DNA from: JABFRJ01 sp963847145
GTDB taxonomy: Bacteria > Pseudomonadota > Alphaproteobacteria > Rhizobiales > Hyphomicrobiaceae
Direction of reading: 5' to 3'
Assembly: GCA_963847145.1 (NCBI GenBank)
Contig: CAWJYN010000003.1
Location: 1,426,001-1,490,000 of the forward strand
Length of the DNA: 64,000 nt
In this document: in pieces, positions 34,471 through 42,757 of the stretch
How the letters are laid out: every line of letters starts with the position of its first letter
How positions within the stretch are numbered: position 1 is the first letter of the stretch
The notes under the pieces: generated by a model
The model's input: the letters and a program-made list of their open reading frames with translations, nothing else
What the model was told of the DNA's origin: nothing
The model's database searches: none
Position numbers and translations under genes: made by a program

Positions 34471-35607
34471 TTAAAAATCCCGCCCTGGCAGGTTGAGCAC
34501 GCCCAGGCTCCTGGGTGCGATGTAGGGGATATAGCCTTGCTCGCGGATGCGGCGGACGCTGGTGTCGGCGCGCGCGCGGTTGCTCGGGTAGTCCACAACG
34601 AAGACAGGGCGGCCGGCTTTTTTCATCAGCCCCATGCGGTCGGTGGACCATTTGATGCTGTCGGCGGAGTTGGTGGACGCGGTGTTAGAGCCGTCGCCGC
34701 CGCCCCAGCCATGGAACAGCGATTCCTTGGCGACGGCGTCGAGGGCTTTGACCAGGCGGGGGTGTTTCAAGAGGTCTTCGGCATTCTGCAAGATCACCAG
34801 AAAGTGCGGGTTACGCTTGCGGGCATGGGCGGCGAGCTTGACGACGAAATCGACCATACGCTCTTCAGCGTTCGGGCATTGTTTGCCGACTTCCTCGTAG
34901 ACATCGACGCGATCAAGATAGATGCCGTCGAAACCGAGATCCATGAGGCGGTACAGCGGCGATGAGTTGATACTGTTGTAGACGCTCTTGCCGTTTTCGT
35001 CGCCGAGGATGGTTTTTTGCCAGCCGTCGGAGCAAAATTTAATGATGCGGTTGCCCTTCCAATCTTTGTTCTCGCCCATCAGCCAGTCGGGGGCGTCTTC
35101 CTCCATGTATTCCTTGGAGAAGTATTCTGGGCGGTAGTCTTCGGATTCGCCCACCGAGAGATACGAAACGACCAGGCGTGGGCTGCCGTCAGACTTCTTC
35201 TTGAGGCTTGCTGTTTCGGCGCGTGTGAATGGGCGCTGGGAGGCGAGGCCGGTGGTGGCATCGACGACAAGCAGGTCGTAGGGCGCGCGCTGGAGTTCTT
35301 CCAGCTTAATGCCGTTGAGCTGGTAGCCCCAGCTTTGGGCGGTGTTGATGCGGCGCAAGCGCTCGGCTTCGGCCGCTTCCGGGGCGATACGGGGCGTCGC
35401 TGTGGCAGCAGTGGCTGGTGCCGGGCGCACGCCTGGCGGCTGTTGGACGGGTAGCGGGGCCCCTGGCGGTGGCAACGGCGCGACAACTGGTTCCGTGTTG
35501 CGGGCCGCCATGACATCTGGTGCGGCGACCAAGCAGCTGGAAGCTGCGAGCACGACGACGATGACCGATCTCAGGCAGGACAAAGGTTGGTGTGTCGCAA
35601 GAGGCAT
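34471..35607 (-). CDS. Secreted GH114 / TM1410-type putative glycoside hydrolase
   Basis: 378 aa from ATG 35607, which begins a signal peptide (SVIVVVLAASSCLVAAPDVMA); the frame is open to 35709. A Pro/Ala-rich linker is followed by a TIM-barrel-like domain with SYLSVGESEDYRPEYF, GFDGIYLDRVDVYEE (predicted catalytic acids) and VVDYPSNRA. These resemble the endo-alpha-1,4-polygalactosaminidase family (GH114) and TM1410-like proteins, which cleave galactosamine-rich exopolysaccharides. It lies 85 bases upstream of the membrane acyltransferase gene on the same strand, so both may act on a surface polysaccharide; that is inference. Confidence 0.85.
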   Translation of the reverse strand: MPLATHQPLSCLRSVIVVVLAASSCLVAAPDVMAARNTEPVVAPLPPPGAPLPVQQPPGVRPAPATAATATPRIAPEAAEAERLRRINTAQSWGYQLNGIKLEELQRAPYDLLVVDATTGLASQRPFTRAETASLKKKSDGSPRLVVSYLSVGESEDYRPEYFSKEYMEEDAPDWLMGENKDWKGNRIIKFCSDGWQKTILGDENGKSVYNSINSSPLYRLMDLGFDGIYLDRVDVYEEVGKQCPNAEERMVDFVVKLAAHARKRNPHFLVILQNAEDLLKHPRLVKALDAVAKESLFHGWGGGDGSNTASTNSADSIKWSTDRMGLMKKAGRPVFVVDYPSNRARADTSVRRIREQGYIPYIAPRSLGVLNLPGRDF

Positions 35608-35739
35608 TCGTTCTCGCGGATGGCGGTGGCGCGGCTTGGCGAAACATTGTGTCGATACAGGGCTGCCTCTTAGGCCAGTATGCATCTGGTTAACGGGCAG
35701 CTGGGGCACGAGTGTGGCGTGATTTGCTGGGTGCCTGCG

Positions 35740-36027
35740 TCATTCGGACTGCGATTGTTCCGCAATTGTGGCGCCATCGGGTTCAATGCTGGCGTGGAGC
35801 AGCCAAGCACCGCTGAGCATGAAAACGGAGAGGGCGACCAAGCCAATCAGTGTCCGGCGGACAAACCAGCCAGCGGACCGCAATTCAGCAGCAGGGCGGG
35901 CGAGTGGCGCAAGGTCTTGGTCGTTCAGGCTCACTCTCGGCACCTTTTCTGAGGTCTGGGCCACGACTAGGCGGCCGGCAAGGCGGACTGATGACGGAAA
36001 CGCGGCCGATCGCTGACATGACGTCAT
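35740..36027 (-). CDS. Small single-span membrane protein, hypothetical
   Basis: 95 aa in the longest reading from ATG 36027. The C-terminal half has a clear hydrophobic span (RRTLIGLVALSVFMLSGAWLLHA) with a basic cytoplasmic edge and an acidic tail, so a one-pass membrane protein is plausible. The N-terminal 35 residues look poor and there is no good ribosome site at 36027; a GTG at 35943 would give a shorter, better-looking product. No family is recognised. It lies 132 bases upstream of the GH114-like gene on the same strand. Confidence 0.45.
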   Translation of the reverse strand: MTSCQRSAAFPSSVRLAGRLVVAQTSEKVPRVSLNDQDLAPLARPAAELRSAGWFVRRTLIGLVALSVFMLSGAWLLHASIEPDGATIAEQSQSE

Positions 36028-36089
36028 GGGCTATCGCGGATTTCCGGACGTTATCATCGTGGCGTTAACCAACGATGACTCCCAAGCGT

Positions 36090-36143
36090 GGTCTTGGCCA
36101 CGGTCTTGGCCACTTAGGTCTTGGCCACCTAGGTCTGGGCCGT
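36090..36143. repeat. Short tandem repeat of GGTCTTGGCCAC
   Basis: Four direct copies of a 12-base unit GGTCTTGGCCAC (the last degenerate). The first two are adjacent and the last two are preceded by TTA or CTA. The unit contains the palindrome TGGCCA, so the array can also form small hairpins. It lies in the space upstream of the prolyl-tRNA editing gene. Confidence 0.8.
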
Positions 36144-36205
36144 TTGGGTTGCCACACCGTGTTGCCCATCTTAAACGGCAGTGAACTGGTTGGAGTTCGT
36201 TACAG

Positions 36206-36715
36206 ATGTCCCGAACGGTGCCTGCAACGCGTGCCGAACTGTTGGCGACGCTCGATCAGCTTGGCATTGGCACGAAAACTGTTGAACATCAGGCCGTGTT
36301 TACGGTGGCTGAAAGCGATGCTGTTTCGCGGTCTATCCCGGGAGGACATACGAAGAACTTGTTTCTGAAGGATGCGAAAGGTGCCCTGTTCCTGGTGATT
36401 GCCGAGGCGCATACGCCGGTTAATCTCAAAGGGCTGCATAAGGTGCTGGGGTGTGCCCGCTTTTCATTCGGCAAGGCGGATTTGTTGATGGAGGTTCTGG
36501 GCGTGCCGCCGGGGTCGGTGACGGCATTCGCGCTGATCAACGACCCAGACCGGCGGGTTTCCGTGGTGTTGGACGCGGCGTTGATGATGTTCGACGCGAT
36601 TAACTGCCACCCGTTGGTGAATACGGCGACCACAACGATCGGCCGAGAGGACCTGCTATTGTTCATTCGCGCGACGGGCCATGACCCTAGGATCGAACAG
36701 CTGGCGGCCAGTTGA
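36206..36715 (+). CDS. Prolyl-tRNA editing protein (YbaK/ProX-type deacylase)
   Basis: 169 aa. The YbaK/aminoacyl-tRNA-associated domain is seen: HQAVFTVAESDAVSRSIPGGHTKNLFLKDAKG with the catalytic-lysine region HTKNLFLKD, VNLKGLHKVLGCARFSFG, GVPPGSVTAFALIND and CHPLVNTATTTI. The form with SIPGGHTKNLFL matches the ProXp-ala group that hydrolyses mischarged Ala-tRNA(Pro), rather than YbaK (Cys-tRNA(Pro)). The exact specificity is inferred from motif only. It is a free-standing gene; the tandem repeat lies just upstream. Confidence 0.9.
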   Translation: MSRTVPATRAELLATLDQLGIGTKTVEHQAVFTVAESDAVSRSIPGGHTKNLFLKDAKGALFLVIAEAHTPVNLKGLHKVLGCARFSFGKADLLMEVLGVPPGSVTAFALINDPDRRVSVVLDAALMMFDAINCHPLVNTATTTIGREDLLLFIRATGHDPRIEQLAAS

Positions 36716-36904
36716 CCGGCACTATGATGAGCCCCGAGCCAGATGACAAAGTCCCCTCAGGGGCTTGACCGACCCGGCGCGGCATCTCATCTGTTAGGGG
36801 GTCAATTCAGGCCAATCCGGCCTCAAATCTTCGTCTTCCCGATATCGGGCGCCCGAGCGCGATGCTAAGGCGGCAGCCCCTAGCCAACCCCAGGATGCAG
36901 TAGA

Positions 36905-37834
36905 ATGGCACTGAACCCTTTGAGCAGTGGTCAGATGGCGCCGAGCACTTCGAGCGCGGTGGCCGGAGACGTTATCAAGGACACAACGACGGCATTGTTT
37001 GCCAAGGATGTGCTGGAGGCTTCAAAGGCGGGCCTGGTGCTGGTCGATTTTTGGGCGCCGTGGTGCGGGCCGTGTAAGCAGCTGACGCCGGTGCTTGAAA
37101 AAGTCGTGCGCAGCTATGGTGGCAAGGTCCGTCTGGTGAAGATGAATACGGACGAGCATCCAGCCATAGCGCAGCAACTGCGCGTGCAGTCGTTACCGAC
37201 CGTCTATGCTTTCCGGGATGGACGTCCGCTTGACGGCTTCATGGGCGCGCAGCCGGAAAGCACGATCAAGCAGTTTATTGATCGTAATCTGGGGGGAGAA
37301 GCTGGCAACGAAATCGAGGCGGCTCTGGAAGCAGCCCATGCGGCCCTTGAGGCCAATGACCTGCAGGGTGCAGCAGAGATTTTTGCAAGCGTTCTGCAGG
37401 AAGAGCCGCAGAATCCGTTAGCGCTGGCGGGGCTCGCCAAATGTTATCTGAAGAGCAACGATCTAGAGCGCGCCGAGCAAACGCTCGGGTTGGTGCCACC
37501 AGACAAGCGTTCGTTGGCGGCAGTTACAGGCATTCAGGCAGCCATCGACCTTGCCAAGCAGGCGGCGAATGCCGGTGACACAGGCGCGTTGGAAGCGGCC
37601 ATTGCGGCTGATCCAAAGAACCATCAGGCGCGTATCGATTTGGCGATTGCGCTCGCTGCGCATGGCCGCAAGGAAGACGCAGCGACGCAGCTTCTTGAGT
37701 CTATCCGTCTTGATCGCAAATGGAACGAGGACGCTGCGCGCAAACAGCTCGTTCAGTTCTTCGAAGCCTGGGGACCGAAAGATCCGGCCACGTTGGACGG
37801 GCGCCGGCGGTTGTCGGGTGTGCTATTTTCCTGA
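36905..37834 (+). CDS. cnoX: Thioredoxin-TPR fusion, chaperedoxin CnoX (YbbN)
   Basis: 309 aa. The N-terminal thioredoxin domain (about 25-130) has an intact redox motif WCGPC at 53-57, VRLVKMNTDEHPAIAQQLRVQSLPT and the cis-proline loop. The C-terminal half contains TPR-like helices (AAHAALEANDLQGAAEIFASVL and ALAGLAKCYLKSNDLERAEQTL). The fusion is the CnoX architecture, a holdase that protects folding proteins from oxidation and hands them to chaperones. In E. coli the motif is SxxC, so this version probably keeps reductase activity. It leads the cnoX / Lon-N / Trm112 block. Confidence 0.93.
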   Translation: MALNPLSSGQMAPSTSSAVAGDVIKDTTTALFAKDVLEASKAGLVLVDFWAPWCGPCKQLTPVLEKVVRSYGGKVRLVKMNTDEHPAIAQQLRVQSLPTVYAFRDGRPLDGFMGAQPESTIKQFIDRNLGGEAGNEIEAALEAAHAALEANDLQGAAEIFASVLQEEPQNPLALAGLAKCYLKSNDLERAEQTLGLVPPDKRSLAAVTGIQAAIDLAKQAANAGDTGALEAAIAADPKNHQARIDLAIALAAHGRKEDAATQLLESIRLDRKWNEDAARKQLVQFFEAWGPKDPATLDGRRRLSGVLFS

Positions 37835-37884
37835 TGGCGACGACAGGTCAATGGTCTCAGCCCTGAGCCCGGAGTTACCAGGCG

Positions 37885-38595
37885 ATGAAACTCACCGAAC
37901 GCTACCAGCGGGTGGAGCAATTGCCGGCCACGTTGCCGATGTTTCCGCTGCGGGGCTGCATTTTGCTGCCGCGGGCGGGGTTGCCGCTCAATATCTTTGA
38001 GCCACGTTACCTGGCGATGTTTGACGCGGCACTGGCGGGGAACCGGTTGATCGGCATCGTGCAGCCGGCGCGGGCTGGGATGCCTGAGAGCGACGATGAC
38101 GGCGAGGCGGAAACGGAAAGTCCGCAAGGGTCGGCGGTCGCACTGCGAGCGGTTGCCGGTATCGGGCGCGTGATGGCATTCCAAGAACTGGAAGACGGCC
38201 GATTGATCGTGTCGCTCACGGGTATTGCGCGGTGCCGGCTGGGTGACGAACTGCCGGATGATAAACTTTACAGGACGTTTCGTGTGCATCCGGAGGGATT
38301 TGCGGGCGATCTTGTCGAAGGCCAGGGAGAGGACGTCGTTCCGCGCGAGGCACTTCTGGCAACTTTGAAACGCTTTCTGGAAGCGCGGAACCTCAAGGCC
38401 GACTGGGCGTCTATCGGACGATCCAAAAACGAGCAGTTGGTCAACTCGCTGTCTGTGATGAGCCCGTACGGCCCTGAGGAGAAGCAGGCGCTGCTGGAAG
38501 CGGTTACGCTGAAGGATCGTGCCGATATGTTAATTGCGCTCGCGGAAATGGAGCTGGCCGCGCGGGGCGGTGGTTCAGGCTCGACGTTGCAGTAA
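37885..38595 (+). CDS. LON peptidase substrate-binding domain protein
   Basis: 236 aa. Only the N-terminal (LAN) domain of Lon is present: PMFPLRGCILLPRAGLPLNIFEPRYLAMFDAAL, then a strand-rich middle with GRVMAFQELEDGRLIVSLTGIARCRL and a C-terminal helical bundle. There is no ATPase or protease domain, which is normal for this stand-alone family. Its biochemical role is not known. It starts 50 bases after cnoX and overlaps the next gene by one base (TAATG), so the three are almost certainly one operon. Confidence 0.92.
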   Translation: MKLTERYQRVEQLPATLPMFPLRGCILLPRAGLPLNIFEPRYLAMFDAALAGNRLIGIVQPARAGMPESDDDGEAETESPQGSAVALRAVAGIGRVMAFQELEDGRLIVSLTGIARCRLGDELPDDKLYRTFRVHPEGFAGDLVEGQGEDVVPREALLATLKRFLEARNLKADWASIGRSKNEQLVNSLSVMSPYGPEEKQALLEAVTLKDRADMLIALAEMELAARGGGSGSTLQ

Positions 38596-38846
38596 TGAGT
38601 GGCACGATGGCCGATTTAGCTGATGCCGGGTCGAGTGCCTCGCTGCCAGATGGCCGTTTGCTGGAATTTTTGGTGTGCCCGGTGACACGCGGGCCATTGC
38701 AGTACGATGCAATGCGGCAAGAGTTAATCAGCCGTGCGGCGCGGCTGGCCTATCCGATCCGCGATGGAATTCCGATCATGGTTCCGGAAGAGGCGCGGAG
38801 CCTTGACGATGACGGTTTCGCTCCGCGACGGCGCGTGGACGATTGA
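38595..38846 (+). CDS. Trm112 family protein
   Basis: 83 aa. The core LLEFLVCPVTRGPLQYDAMRQELISRAARLAYPIRDGIPIMVPEEAR is the bacterial Trm112/YcaR pattern. Only one cysteine remains of the zinc site, as in many bacterial members. In other organisms Trm112 is an activator of methyltransferases; in bacteria the role is not well defined. The start overlaps the preceding stop by one base; a later ATG at 38607 is also possible. Confidence 0.9.
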   Translation: MSGTMADLADAGSSASLPDGRLLEFLVCPVTRGPLQYDAMRQELISRAARLAYPIRDGIPIMVPEEARSLDDDGFAPRRRVDD

Positions 38847-38861
38847 GGATTGCGCAGGCCT

Positions 38862-39416
38862 TCAGCGACGCTCTGGTTCGCGCACCAGGCGGAGCGCCGC
38901 GCGAAGGGCAGGGGCGAAGCTACGGCGCTCGTCGCTGTGCAGGTCGCGGGCAACGAGGTAGCGGTTGCCTTGCTGCGCCAGGCAGAGCGTAAACGAGCCT
39001 TCGAGCCCCTCGGTTTCTTCAAGACGGACCCACGTCGAACTCAACCGCGTGGTGGCTCGGCGGCGGCCGCTGGCGTTCCGTCTGGTGATTGTCAGTTCGT
39101 CGCGGGTCACCTCGACGGTCTCTGTTGCTCGCGCGGCGCGATAATTGCACTTGAATGCCAAGTAAACGATGGCGACGTCGAGGCCGAAAAAACCAAGTAC
39201 GGGCCAGGCGCCGATCCAGGCAAATGCCAAGCCCATCGCAAAGCTGACAGCGCCGAGAATGGTCATCACGATCAGGAAGCCATTGGGCGTTAAAGAGCGA
39301 TGGGGCACAAGCACGGCTCGAAAGGGTAGGGATGACGGGATGGCCGTGGCTTGCGCAGGTGGCTGATTGCCGTCAATCACTGGTGGACCCTTCTCGACGT
39401 GATCTGGAGCTTTCAT
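38862..39416 (-). CDS. DUF2244 domain-containing membrane protein
   Basis: 184 aa from ATG 39416, overlapping the divergent nth start by two bases. The frame is open upstream to 39467 but inside nth. The features PSSLPFRAVLVPHRSLTPNGF, two adjacent membrane spans and YRAARATETVEVTRDELTI match DUF2244, an inner-membrane family of unknown function common in Alphaproteobacteria. A tail-to-tail arrangement with the Trm112 gene (15 bases) and a head-to-head overlap with nth leave almost no intergenic space. Confidence 0.85.
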   Translation of the reverse strand: MKAPDHVEKGPPVIDGNQPPAQATAIPSSLPFRAVLVPHRSLTPNGFLIVMTILGAVSFAMGLAFAWIGAWPVLGFFGLDVAIVYLAFKCNYRAARATETVEVTRDELTITRRNASGRRRATTRLSSTWVRLEETEGLEGSFTLCLAQQGNRYLVARDLHSDERRSFAPALRAALRLVREPERR

Positions 39417-40197
39417 GTCTCGCATCCTCAAAACCACACGCTCTTCTGTCGCTGAGGCTAAGGCCAAACCCGTGCATAAGGCGAGTGCAAAAGTTGCGAC
39501 AAAAGCTGCTGCCGGAAAATCTGCGAAATCAAAGGCGAAGGTTCCTCAAGCAAAGACAGCGCAGGCGCCGCGTGTGCGCGAAATATTTGCGCGTTTTGCC
39601 ACTCAGGAGCCGGAGCCGAAAGGCGAACTCGAGCATGTGAATGCCTATACGCTGCTGGTGGCTGTGGTGCTGTCGGCACAGGCGACTGACGCGGGTGTCA
39701 ACAAGGCGACGCGCGCGCTATTTGCGCGTGCCGATACGCCAAAAAAAATGCTGGCGCTGGGCGAGGATGTTGTGCGCGAACACGTGAAGACAATCGGTTT
39801 GTTCCGTAACAAGGCGAAAAACGTGATTCTGCTGTCAGAGATGTTGATCCGTGATCACGGCGGCGACGTGCCGGCGGACCGGGAGGCTCTGGTTGCGCTG
39901 CCGGGTGTGGGGCGGAAGACGGCAAACGTGGTGCTCAACATGGCTTTCGGCCAGAAGACGATGGCGGTCGATACGCATGTGTTTCGCGTCTCGCACCGAT
40001 TGGGGTTGTCGCGCGGCAAGACACCGGAGGCAGTGGAAGAAGATCTGATGTGCATCGTGCCGGACGAGTTCCTTTTTTATGCTCATCATTGGCTTATATT
40101 GCATGGCCGCTATACATGCCTTGCGCGGCGGCCAAAGTGTGGGGACTGTAGCGTTGCATCGTTTTGCACATCTCCCGACAAAGTTGTCGCGTCATAA
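39415..40197 (+). CDS. nth: Endonuclease III
   Basis: 260 aa. Nth is a DNA glycosylase/AP lyase for oxidised pyrimidines. The helix-hairpin-helix LPGVGRKTANVVLNMAFG contains the catalytic lysine, AVDTHVFRVSHRLGLS contains the catalytic aspartate, and the iron-sulfur cluster cysteines are in CLARRPKCGDCSVASFC. The first 50 residues are a Lys/Ala-rich extension of low complexity, unlike the E. coli enzyme; a start further downstream would also be possible. The ribosome site GGAG precedes ATG 39415. Confidence 0.95.
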   Translation: MSRILKTTRSSVAEAKAKPVHKASAKVATKAAAGKSAKSKAKVPQAKTAQAPRVREIFARFATQEPEPKGELEHVNAYTLLVAVVLSAQATDAGVNKATRALFARADTPKKMLALGEDVVREHVKTIGLFRNKAKNVILLSEMLIRDHGGDVPADREALVALPGVGRKTANVVLNMAFGQKTMAVDTHVFRVSHRLGLSRGKTPEAVEEDLMCIVPDEFLFYAHHWLILHGRYTCLARRPKCGDCSVASFCTSPDKVVAS

Positions 40198-40304
40198 CGG
40201 CGCTTTATAGTGCAACGCCTGAGAACGCGCTTGCCGATTGACTGTGACCTTGCAAGCGTTGTGGGCTGTACTACTGCACCCTCATCTGCTGCGAGACCGC
40301 TTTC

Positions 40305-41489
40305 ATGACCGTTGCGAATGGCCGCCAATTTCTGTCGATCCCCGGTCCGACCAATATTCCGGATGCCGTGCTGCAAGCAATGATGCGGCCAGCGGTCGAC
40401 ATCTACACGGGACCGTTGGTGGCGCTGACGGATCAGTTGCTGCTGGATCTCAAGAGGGTGTTCCGCACCAAAGGCCAGACCTTCATTTATGCTGCCAATG
40501 GCCATGGCGGTTGGGAGGCGGCGCTGACGAATGTGCTGTCGCGCGGCGATGATGTGCTGGTGCTGGAGAGTGGACGCTTTGCGCTCGGGTGGGGCGAGAT
40601 GGCCGGTATCATGGGGGCGAAGGTCGAAGTGCTGGCCGGTGAGTGGCACCGCGCAGTTGATCCGCAAGCGGTGCAGGCGCGGCTCGCGAAAGACAAGCAA
40701 CACACGATCAAAGCGGTTCTGGTGGTGCAGATCGACACTGCCTCCGGCGTCGTCAACGATATCGCGGCGATCCGCAAGGCCATGGACGCGGCCAAGCATC
40801 CGGCACTGTTGATGGTGGATTGCGTGGCGTCGCTCGGCTGCATGCCGTTTGAGATGGATGCGTGGGGTGTTGATGTGGCGATGGCGGGTTCGCAGAAGGG
40901 GCTGATGACGCCGCCGGGGCTGGCTTTTGTCGCGGCCAATGCGCGGGCGCTGGAAACTCACAAGTCCGCTAACATGAAGACGCATTATTGGGATTGGACG
41001 TTCCGGCAAGGACCAGAGCATTACCAAAAGTATTGCGGTACGCCGCCGGAGCACCTGCTTTATGCGCAGCGGGCCGCACTGGATCTGTTGTTCGACGAGG
41101 GTTTGGAGGCCGCTTGGACGCGGCATTCGTTGCTGGCGCGGGCGACACATGCGGCGGTTGGCAAGTGGTCTGAGGGGCAGGTGATGTCGTTCAACATTGC
41201 TGAAGCAGCGCAGCGGGCGCCATCGATTACCAATGTGCGGATGGCGGGCACCGATACAGCGCGTATAACCGACTACACGCGTGAGAAATGCGGTGTGACG
41301 CTGGGACTCGGCATTGGTGGCTATCAAGGCAAGGCATTTCGCATCGCGCATATGGGCCACACGAATGCGCCGATGGTGCTTGGAACGCTGGGTGCGATCG
41401 AGATGGCCTTGCGGGCGCTGAAGATCCCACACGGATCGGGCGGCGTGAGCGCGGCAATCGAGAGCCTCGCGGCGGCCGTGCCAGCATGA
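40305..41489 (+). CDS. Class V aminotransferase, serine/alanine--glyoxylate aminotransferase type
   Basis: 394 aa. PLP enzyme: SIPGPTNIPDAVLQAM at the start, NGHGGWEAALTNVL, Asp172 in VDCVASLG and the PLP-lysine at about 198 in GSQKGLMTPPGLAF. The C-terminal ITDYTREKCGVTLGLGIGGYQGKAFRIAHMGHTN closes the fold. It is the serine-glyoxylate/alanine-glyoxylate aminotransferase group, which makes glycine from glyoxylate. Serine-glyoxylate aminotransferase is the serine-cycle enzyme of methylotrophs, but no other serine-cycle gene is adjacent. It overlaps the MFS gene by four bases. Confidence 0.9.
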   Translation: MTVANGRQFLSIPGPTNIPDAVLQAMMRPAVDIYTGPLVALTDQLLLDLKRVFRTKGQTFIYAANGHGGWEAALTNVLSRGDDVLVLESGRFALGWGEMAGIMGAKVEVLAGEWHRAVDPQAVQARLAKDKQHTIKAVLVVQIDTASGVVNDIAAIRKAMDAAKHPALLMVDCVASLGCMPFEMDAWGVDVAMAGSQKGLMTPPGLAFVAANARALETHKSANMKTHYWDWTFRQGPEHYQKYCGTPPEHLLYAQRAALDLLFDEGLEAAWTRHSLLARATHAAVGKWSEGQVMSFNIAEAAQRAPSITNVRMAGTDTARITDYTREKCGVTLGLGIGGYQGKAFRIAHMGHTNAPMVLGTLGAIEMALRALKIPHGSGGVSAAIESLAAAVPA

Positions 41490-42694
41490 CAAAGACTGTG
41501 GTGGCGCCGCTTGAAAAAGTCGCCAAGAAGACGCTGCTGGCGCTTTCTGCCGGGAACTTTGTGGTTGGGATCGCGGCCTTCGTGGTGCTCGGATTGATGA
41601 GCACGATCACGCGCGATTTAGCGATCGACCCGGCCGAGGGGGCGCGGCTGATGACCTTCTACGCGGTGGCCTATGCCATCGGGTCGCCGCTGCTGATTGC
41701 TGGCACAGGCAAGCTGCCGCGGCGGTTGGTCATTACCGGTGCGATGCTGCTGGTGGGGCTCGGCTCGCTTGCGTGTGCGCTGTCGCCGACGATTGGTGGC
41801 ATGGAGGCGGCGCGTGTTCTGACAGCGCTGGGTGCGGGACTTTACACTCCGGCGACGTCCGCGGTGGCAGTGTCGCTCGTGCCGCCGGAGCGGCGGGGGT
41901 GGGCGCTAAGCCAGGTGTTCATCGGGTTTACGGCGGCGCAAGGCATCGGCAATCCGATCGGCGCCTGGCTGGGCTATTCCTTTGGCTGGCGTTCCGCGTT
42001 CTTGGTGGTGGGCGCGTTGGCTTTGGCAATGACGGTGGTGGTGTGGCGCTGCGTACCCGCTGCAACCGCTTTCCGGCCGACGTCGCTGGCCGAGCTGGGG
42101 CGCGTGCTGAGGACGCCACATTTGCTGGTGGCGCTGCTGTTTACGGTCAGCTTTGTCGGGGCGACGTATACGACGCTGACGTTTCTGACGTTGATCCTGG
42201 AGACACGGCTCGGCCTTGGTGGCACGGGCATCGCGATTGTGCTGGCGATCTATGGGTGCATGGCATTTGCTGCGGCAGTGCTGTCGGGGCCGGCGACGGA
42301 TAAATTTGGGCCATCCGCTGTGCTGGTGACGCTTTGTGTTTTGCTGGCGGTGCTGATGCCGCTGGTAACGCAAGGACCGTCGACACCCATCGCGCTCACA
42401 TTGATCGTTGGGGCGTGGTCGCTGTGCAGCTGGTTTCATTTCACAGCGCAGCAATCGCGGCTGGTGGCGATCGCGCCGCCGCTGGCGCAGCTGCTGCTCG
42501 CGCTCAATGCGTCGATGCTCTACGTCGGCATTTCGAATGGCTCGCTGTTGGCGGCGCGGTTGCTGCCGATTGAGGATTTCAAAGGTTTAGCGGTGGGCGC
42601 CGTCATTCAATTGGTGTTGGCAATGATCCTTCTGATCGTGGGCGACCGGCTGGTGGCGCGGCGCCGCGGCACAGAGGCTGAGCATGAGGCTTGA
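41486..42694 (+). CDS. MFS transporter (drug/metabolite efflux type)
   Basis: 402 aa from ATG 41486 (ATGA overlap with the aminotransferase stop). The longer frame upstream to 41288 lies inside that gene. About twelve hydrophobic segments follow, with the motifs VLTALGAGLYTPATSAVAVSLVPPERRGWAL and QVFIGFTAAQGIGNPIGAWLGYSFGWRSAF, which resemble the major-facilitator family of sugar- or drug-type efflux proteins. Coupling to an aminotransferase suggests amino-acid or keto-acid export, but this is speculation. Confidence 0.9.
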   Translation: MTKTVVAPLEKVAKKTLLALSAGNFVVGIAAFVVLGLMSTITRDLAIDPAEGARLMTFYAVAYAIGSPLLIAGTGKLPRRLVITGAMLLVGLGSLACALSPTIGGMEAARVLTALGAGLYTPATSAVAVSLVPPERRGWALSQVFIGFTAAQGIGNPIGAWLGYSFGWRSAFLVVGALALAMTVVVWRCVPAATAFRPTSLAELGRVLRTPHLLVALLFTVSFVGATYTTLTFLTLILETRLGLGGTGIAIVLAIYGCMAFAAAVLSGPATDKFGPSAVLVTLCVLLAVLMPLVTQGPSTPIALTLIVGAWSLCSWFHFTAQQSRLVAIAPPLAQLLLALNASMLYVGISNGSLLAARLLPIEDFKGLAVGAVIQLVLAMILLIVGDRLVARRRGTEAEHEA

Positions 42695-42757
42695 GCATTG
42701 CCGCCGCTGTGGTGACGGGCGATAGTGGGCGGAGATCACTTGGTAAGTGGGACCGCC

